Assembly (NCBI GenBank): GCA_018712665.1
Contig: DVGP01000115.1
Span: 1 to 15,149 of the forward strand
Direction of reading: 5' to 3'
DNA length: 15,149 nucleotides
Origin: Candidatus Pelethomonas intestinigallinarum
GTDB taxonomy: Bacteria > Bacillota > Clostridia > Oscillospirales > Oscillospiraceae
Made by a program: the position numbers and the translations under genes. Positions 11,026 through 15,149 of this stretch are shown one piece after another. Below the pieces are notes generated by a model. The model searched no databases. It had not been told where the DNA came from and was given only the letters and a program-made list of their open reading frames with translations. How positions within the stretch are numbered: the stretch's first letter is position 1; every line of letters begins with the position of its first letter.

Positions 11026-12843
11026 ATGACCCGAGCAAAGGCCCGCGTGCTGGGCATCGCGCCCTACGAGGGGATGAAGCTGGCCATGGAGCGGGCGGCG
11101 GAGGCCTACCCCGGCCTCCTGCTGGATGTGCACACCGGGGATCTGGAGGAGGGGGCCGACATCGTTCGGAACACGCCCCCGGGGATCTACGACTGCATTG
11201 TCTCCCGGGGCGGCACCGCCCAGCTGATCCGGCAGGTGACGGACATTCCGGTGGTGGAGATCCAGCTGTCGGTCTACGATGTGCTGCGGGCCATCAAGCT
11301 GGCCGGCAGCTACTCCGACCTCTACGCTGTTGTGGGCTTTCCCAGCATCACCGAGCCCGCCCACACTCTGTGCGACCTACTGCGCTACAATGTGGACATC
11401 CTGACGGTCCACAGCGCCGAGGAGGCCGCCGAGACCCTGGAGCGGCTCAAGCAGGGCGGATACCGCATGGTGGTGGGGGATATGGTCACCCACACCCTGG
11501 CCCGCGGGATGGGCCTGGACGCTTTTCTGGTCACCTCCGGGGCGGAGGCGCTCCACACCGCCTTTGAGCAGGCCCTGACCATCAGCGCCAGGAGCCGGGC
11601 CCTGCGGCAGGAAAATCTGTTCCTCCGCAGCGTTACCGGCGACGAGAATGACCGGGTCATCGTCCTGGACGGAGAGGGGGGGCTGTTCTACGCTCTGCCC
11701 GATCACCCGCCCACGGCGCTGCTGGAGGTCCTGCGGGCCAAGACGGGGGAGATCCCCCCGGAAACCTCCCTGAAGTTCTACTACAACGAGCAGGACCTGC
11801 TCTACACCATCACCGCCCGAATCCTCTCCATGGGCGGGGAGCGGTACTACCTCTTCCGCTACCTCGCCGCCCAGATCCCCCTGCGGTCCAACAAGTCCGG
11901 CCTGCGCTTTTTCAACAAGAGCGAGTGCGAGCACCTCTTCCTGGGCAGCTTCTACAGCGTCAGCGGGGCCATGGGAGAGATGGAGGCCATTCTGCCCTCC
12001 ATTGCCGCCATTCGTCAGCCGGTGATGATCCTGGGGGAGACCGGCACAGGCAAGGAGCAGATCGCCCGGGTCCTCTATCTGCGGGGGCCCCTGTGCAACC
12101 GGCCCTTTGTGGTGGCGGACTGCGCGCTGATGAACGACAAGAGCTGGGACTTCCTGCTCAACCACTACAACTCCCCCCTCAACGACACCGACGGCACCAT
12201 CTACTTTCAGAACTTTGAGTCCATGCCGGACCAGCGCCGGCTGGAGCTGCTGTCGGTGATTCTGGAGACGGGGCTTCCCAAGCGGGAGCGGCTGATCTTC
12301 TCCTGCACCTGCTACGACGGGGCGCCCCCGGACACCACCCGGCTGTTCTCCATGAAGCTGGGGTGCCTGGTGCTGCGCCTGCCCCCCCTCCGCAGCCGCT
12401 CCGACGAGATCCCCTCCCTGGCCAGCCTCTACCTGGCCAGCCTGAATCTGGAGCTGGGCAAGCAGATCTCCGGCTTCGACCCCCGGGCCATGGAGCTGCT
12501 CACCCGGTACGAGTGGCCCAACAACTACACCCAGTTCAAGGGGGTGCTCTACGAGCTGGCCGCCCTGACCACATCCTCCTATATTCGCAGCAGCGCCGTG
12601 GCGGAGCTCCTGACCCGGGAGCGGAGCCTGAACCGGGGCGTCCCGCCCCGGCCCGACGCCGCCGCCCAGGGCCAGACCCTGGACGAGATCATCCGCAGCG
12701 CCATCTGGCAGGCTGTCTCCGCCAACAACGGCAACCAGACCGCTGCCGCCCGCCAGCTGGGGATCAGCCGCACCACCATGTGGCGCTACCTCAAGCAGGA
12801 GGACAAGCCCGCCAAAGCGGCGGGGAAACGCGCAGAACAGTGA
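11026..12843 (+). CDS. PrpR-N / degenerate AAA+ / Fis-HTH transcriptional regulator
   Basis: 605 residues from ATG 11026, 7 bases after AAGGGAGG; the longer frame back to 10912 would include the promoter. Residues about 5-195 resemble the PrpR N-terminal sensor domain (SRGGTAQLIRQ at 60-70, AVVGFPSI at 101-108), which binds small acids or their derivatives. After a helical linker and a PAS-like stretch comes an AAA+ domain with intact Walker A GETGTGKE (337-344). The sigma-54-contacting GAFTGA loop is absent, and the Walker B region reads GTIYFQNFE (390-398), without the acidic pair. LPPLRSRSDEIP is retained. The C terminus (about 552-593) is a Fis-type helix-turn-helix (NQTAAARQLGISRTTMWRYL). 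It is divergent from the catabolic operon, which it probably controls through sigma-70 promoters (inference). Confidence 0.85.
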   Translation: MTRAKARVLGIAPYEGMKLAMERAAEAYPGLLLDVHTGDLEEGADIVRNTPPGIYDCIVSRGGTAQLIRQVTDIPVVEIQLSVYDVLRAIKLAGSYSDLYAVVGFPSITEPAHTLCDLLRYNVDILTVHSAEEAAETLERLKQGGYRMVVGDMVTHTLARGMGLDAFLVTSGAEALHTAFEQALTISARSRALRQENLFLRSVTGDENDRVIVLDGEGGLFYALPDHPPTALLEVLRAKTGEIPPETSLKFYYNEQDLLYTITARILSMGGERYYLFRYLAAQIPLRSNKSGLRFFNKSECEHLFLGSFYSVSGAMGEMEAILPSIAAIRQPVMILGETGTGKEQIARVLYLRGPLCNRPFVVADCALMNDKSWDFLLNHYNSPLNDTDGTIYFQNFESMPDQRRLELLSVILETGLPKRERLIFSCTCYDGAPPDTTRLFSMKLGCLVLRLPPLRSRSDEIPSLASLYLASLNLELGKQISGFDPRAMELLTRYEWPNNYTQFKGVLYELAALTTSSYIRSSAVAELLTRERSLNRGVPPRPDAAAQGQTLDEIIRSAIWQAVSANNGNQTAAARQLGISRTTMWRYLKQEDKPAKAAGKRAEQ

Positions 12844-12851
12844 GGTGTCTT

Positions 12852-14216
12852 ATGGACAAGAACGCAAGCAGCAAGGAATATCTGATCTCTGACCGGCCGG
12901 CCAAGGCTCTGGTGACCTTCGCCCTGCCCATGATGGTGGGGAACCTCTTTCAGCAGCTGTACAACATGACCGACTCGGTGGTGGTGGGCCGGTTCGTGGG
13001 GGAAAACGCCCTGGCGGCGGTGGGGGCCTCCTACTCCCTGACCAACGTGTTCATCTCCATCGCCATCGGCGGCGGGGTGGGGGCCTCGGTGATCACCGCC
13101 CAGGCCTTCGGCCGCCGGGACTACCCCAGGATGCGCCGGTCCGTGGTCACCGCCCTCACCGCCTTTCTGGTCCTCAGCGTGATCCTGGGGGCCGTGGGGC
13201 TGGCTTTCTCCCCGGATATCATGGCCCTGCTGCGGACTCCGGAGAACATCATGGGGGACGCCGTAACCTATCTGAACATCTACTTCCTGGGCCTGCCCTT
13301 CCTCTTTATGTACAACGTCCTCTCCTCCATGTTCAACTCCCTGGGCCGCAGCCGCGTCCCCCTGTACCTGCTGATCTTCTCCTCCCTGCTGAACGTGGCG
13401 CTGGACCTGGTGGCGGTGTGCTGTCTGGAGATGGGTGTGGCCGGCGTGGCCTGGGCCACCCTGATCGCCCAGGGGGTGTCCGCCGTGGCGTCCTTCGTGA
13501 TCTTCCTCCGGGAGCTGGGGACTTACCCCGCCGGCGGCGCCCGCTTCGACCTGGGGGAGCTGGGCAACATGAGCCGCATCGCCCTGCCGTCCATTCTCCA
13601 GCAGTCCACCGTGTCCATCGGCATGATGCTGGTCCAGTCGGTGGTCAACAGCTTCGGCTCGGAGATGCTGGCGGGCTACTCCGCCGCCATGCGGGTGGAG
13701 AACATCTGCATCGTCCCCATGTCCGCCATCGGCACCGCCATGAGCTCCTACACCGCTCAAAACTTCGGCGCCGGAAAATCGGACCGGGTCCGGCAGGGCT
13801 ACCGGGCCGCCTACGGCATCCTGGCCGGGATCGCCGTGGTCCTGTGCCTGGTCTGCCAGCTCTTCGCCGAACCCATCATCTCCCTCTTCATGGAGGAGGG
13901 CGCCGCATCCCAGACCGCCCTGGCGGTGGGAATGTCCTGCACCCGGTTCCTGGGCTGGTTCTATGTCCTCATCGGCCTGAAGATGACCACCGACAGCGTG
14001 CTCCGGGGCTCCGGGGACATGACCGTGTTCACCATTGCCAACCTGGTCAATCTGGCCTTGCGGGTGGCGGTGGCAGTGCTCTTCGCCCCACGGTACGGCA
14101 TCCAGATGGTGTGGGCGGCGGTGCCGCTGGGCTGGGCCGTCAACTACCTGATCTCCTTCGCCGAGTACCGCACGGGCAAGTGGCGGCGGCGGGGGACCAC
14201 CGAAGCGGCGGGGTGA
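12852..14216 (+). CDS. MATE-family multidrug/metabolite efflux transporter
   Basis: 454 residues from ATG 12852. The GAGG RBS (12842-12845) overlaps the stop codon of the regulator, and the gap between the genes is 8 bases, so the two are probably co-transcribed and translationally coupled. The protein is polytopic with about 12 membrane segments. Family signatures are MMVGNLFQQLYNMTDSVVVG near the N terminus with FVGENALAAVGAS, and the related second-half segment SILQQSTVSIGMMLVQSVVN. MATE proteins export cationic drugs or metabolites using a sodium or proton gradient. The ligand is unknown. Linkage to a sugar-acid regulator may be functional (export of a metabolite) or incidental. A longer in-frame start inside the regulator gene is a shadow. 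Confidence 0.92.
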   Translation: MDKNASSKEYLISDRPAKALVTFALPMMVGNLFQQLYNMTDSVVVGRFVGENALAAVGASYSLTNVFISIAIGGGVGASVITAQAFGRRDYPRMRRSVVTALTAFLVLSVILGAVGLAFSPDIMALLRTPENIMGDAVTYLNIYFLGLPFLFMYNVLSSMFNSLGRSRVPLYLLIFSSLLNVALDLVAVCCLEMGVAGVAWATLIAQGVSAVASFVIFLRELGTYPAGGARFDLGELGNMSRIALPSILQQSTVSIGMMLVQSVVNSFGSEMLAGYSAAMRVENICIVPMSAIGTAMSSYTAQNFGAGKSDRVRQGYRAAYGILAGIAVVLCLVCQLFAEPIISLFMEEGAASQTALAVGMSCTRFLGWFYVLIGLKMTTDSVLRGSGDMTVFTIANLVNLALRVAVAVLFAPRYGIQMVWAAVPLGWAVNYLISFAEYRTGKWRRRGTTEAAG

Positions 14217-14237
14217 CCCGGATTTGCGTAAAAACAA

Positions 14238-14271
14238 GGCGGGGGCCCGGACTTTTGTCCGGGCCCCCGCC
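14238..14271. terminator. Strong bidirectional terminator between MATE and mogA
   Basis: A perfect 15-bp stem GGCGGGGGCCCGGAC / GTCCGGGCCCCCGCC surrounds a TTTT loop. On the minus strand it is followed by TTGTTTTTACG, a good T-tract for mogA. On the plus strand the tail is T-poor (TCAGTTC), but the stem is very stable and lies 21 bases after the MATE stop. Confidence 0.85.
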
Positions 14272-14300
14272 TCAGTTCAACAGCCTATCGCGGCAAAGCG

Positions 14301-14804
14301 TTACTTTCCCGTCCCGGCGCAGTCCGCCGGGCCGCCCCGGAGCATCTCCAGGCCGTGGGCCAGGGTGGGCAGCACCGCCTCCAGGTTCTCCCGGGCGGCC
14401 TTGGGGCTGCCGGGGAGGTTGACGATCAGGGTCCGGCCCCGGATGCCCGCCGTGGCCCGGGACAGCATGGCCCGGGGCGTGATGGCCAGGGACGCCGCCC
14501 GCATGGCCTCCCCGATCCCCGGGGCCATCCGCCGGCATACGGCCTCGGTGGCCTCCGGGGTCACGTCCCGGGGGGCGAAGCCGGTACCCCCGGTGGTGAC
14601 CACCAGGGCTATGTCCTTCCCGTCGGCCAGCTCCCGGAGGGCGGCCTCAATGGTCTCCTGCTCATCCGGGACCACCAGCCGCTCCGCCACCTGGTACCCC
14701 GCCGCCTCCAGCCGCTCCGCCACCACGGGGCCGCTGCCGTCGGGCCGCTCCCCGCGAAAGCTCCTGTCGCTGACAGTCACCACCGCCGCCTGAAATCCAT
14801 CCAT
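14301..14804 (-). CDS. mogA: Molybdopterin adenylyltransferase-type protein (MogA/MoaB family)
   Basis: 167 residues from ATG 14804, with AGGAGG 7 bases upstream; the longer in-frame extension overlaps the upstream gene and is a shadow. Features are AAVVTVSDRSFRGERPDGSG at the N terminus, the family signature VVTTGGTGFAPRDVTPEAT (about 68-86) and LPGSPKA (about 130-136). MogA adenylylates molybdopterin before molybdenum insertion. MoaB relatives are very similar, and some are inactive, so the exact role is not certain. The gene follows a modC-like gene by 14 bases, linking molybdate uptake to cofactor assembly. The tail (GGPADCAGTGK) is non-conserved. Confidence 0.88.
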   Translation of the reverse strand: MDGFQAAVVTVSDRSFRGERPDGSGPVVAERLEAAGYQVAERLVVPDEQETIEAALRELADGKDIALVVTTGGTGFAPRDVTPEATEAVCRRMAPGIGEAMRAASLAITPRAMLSRATAGIRGRTLIVNLPGSPKAARENLEAVLPTLAHGLEMLRGGPADCAGTGK

Positions 14805-14818
14805 GTTTCGTCCTCCTT

Positions 14819-15149
14819 TTACTCTTCCAGCAGCATCAGCCGCTCCGGCGGCAGCGCCGCCCAGATCTCCTTTTGCTCGGGGAAATTTGCCCGCTGGTCC
14901 TTCGCCACCGCCATCCACAGGGCACCATCTTCCGCCGCCCCCCGGGGACGGAGGAGCACCAGCAGGGCGGACACGTCCTCCGCCGTCCGCTCCACCCGGC
15001 AGGGGAGGGCGTTGGCCTCCCCCGGCTCCGCGGGGCGGATGTGCTCCGCCCGGATGGCCAGAGCGGCGGCCTCCGGCCGCCAGGGGGCGGCGCAGCGGAG
15101 GACCGCCCCGCCCCAGGCCGGGACGCATACCGTCCCCGGCTCCGGCCCG
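14819..15149 (-). CDS. modC: ModC-like ABC transporter ATP-binding protein, C-terminal part (partial)
   Basis: A minus-strand frame enters from the right edge and ends at TAA 14821-14819, leaving about 110 codons. The visible part reads WRPEAAALAIRAEHIRPAEP and then NALPCRVERTAEDVSALLVL, ending ALPPERLMLLEE. The A-I-R-A/P-E-x-I segment followed by a short beta-rich stretch is typical of the TOBE domain that closes ModC-type and related ABC ATPases. The Walker motifs lie outside the window. Placement immediately before mogA favours molybdate (or tungstate) import. Another TOBE-bearing ABC ATPase is possible. The stop codon lies within the leader of mogA, so the two are probably one operon. Confidence 0.65.
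   Translation of the reverse strand, partial: GPEPGTVCVPAWGGAVLRCAAPWRPEAAALAIRAEHIRPAEPGEANALPCRVERTAEDVSALLVLLRPRGAAEDGALWMAVAKDQRANFPEQKEIWAALPPERLMLLEE

Noticed and set aside
12786..14237. Minus-strand open frame of 483 codons across the MATE gene
   Set aside because: Composition is dominated by Gly, His, Gln and Asp with no recognisable fold. The plus-strand MATE gene accounts for the region.

Overview
The window looks like chromosome from a GC-rich member of the Clostridia, most likely the Oscillospiraceae (Flavonifractor/Lawsonibacter-like). This is an inference from high GC with strong G/C third positions, AGGAGG-type ribosome binding sites before almost every gene, ATG/GTG/TTG starts, and the gene families present. 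No phage, transposase, CRISPR or RNA gene was seen.

Layout. 1-162 is the 3' end of a dihydrolipoyl-dehydrogenase-like flavoprotein gene. 602-2185 is prfC (release factor 3). Its leader is unusual: a 65-bp copy of its own RBS and first codons lies 219 bp upstream, separated by a hairpin-rich insert. A membrane-anchored XRE regulator (2237-2632, minus) follows. Next comes a second hairpin-rich insert (about 2791-2997) flanked by two copies of one terminator hairpin.

3037-10788 is a seven-gene minus-strand catabolic cluster. In order of transcription it encodes a four-carbon acid sugar kinase (DUF1537), a cytoplasmic Asp-box sialidase-like protein, an iron-dependent alcohol dehydrogenase, a DapA/NanA-family lyase, a PdxA2-type 4-phospho-threonate/erythronate dehydrogenase, an SLC13-like permease, and a small VOC protein related to the domain fused to some KDPG aldolases. 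The kinase plus PdxA2 pair predicts conversion of a C4 sugar acid to dihydroxyacetone phosphate and CO2. The lyase, dehydrogenase and Asp-box protein suggest that the C4 acid, or a larger precursor, is processed inside the cell first. The true substrate cannot be read from the sequence.

The cluster is divergent from a PrpR-N/AAA/Fis-type regulator (11026-12843). Its AAA domain keeps Walker A but has lost the sigma-54 contact loop and the Walker B acids. The AT-rich gap between them carries sigma-70-type promoters and two related 15-bp palindromic sites. A MATE efflux gene (12852-14216) is tightly linked downstream of the regulator. Beyond a strong bidirectional terminator, the minus strand carries mogA and the 3' part of a modC-like gene, a molybdenum/molybdopterin locus.
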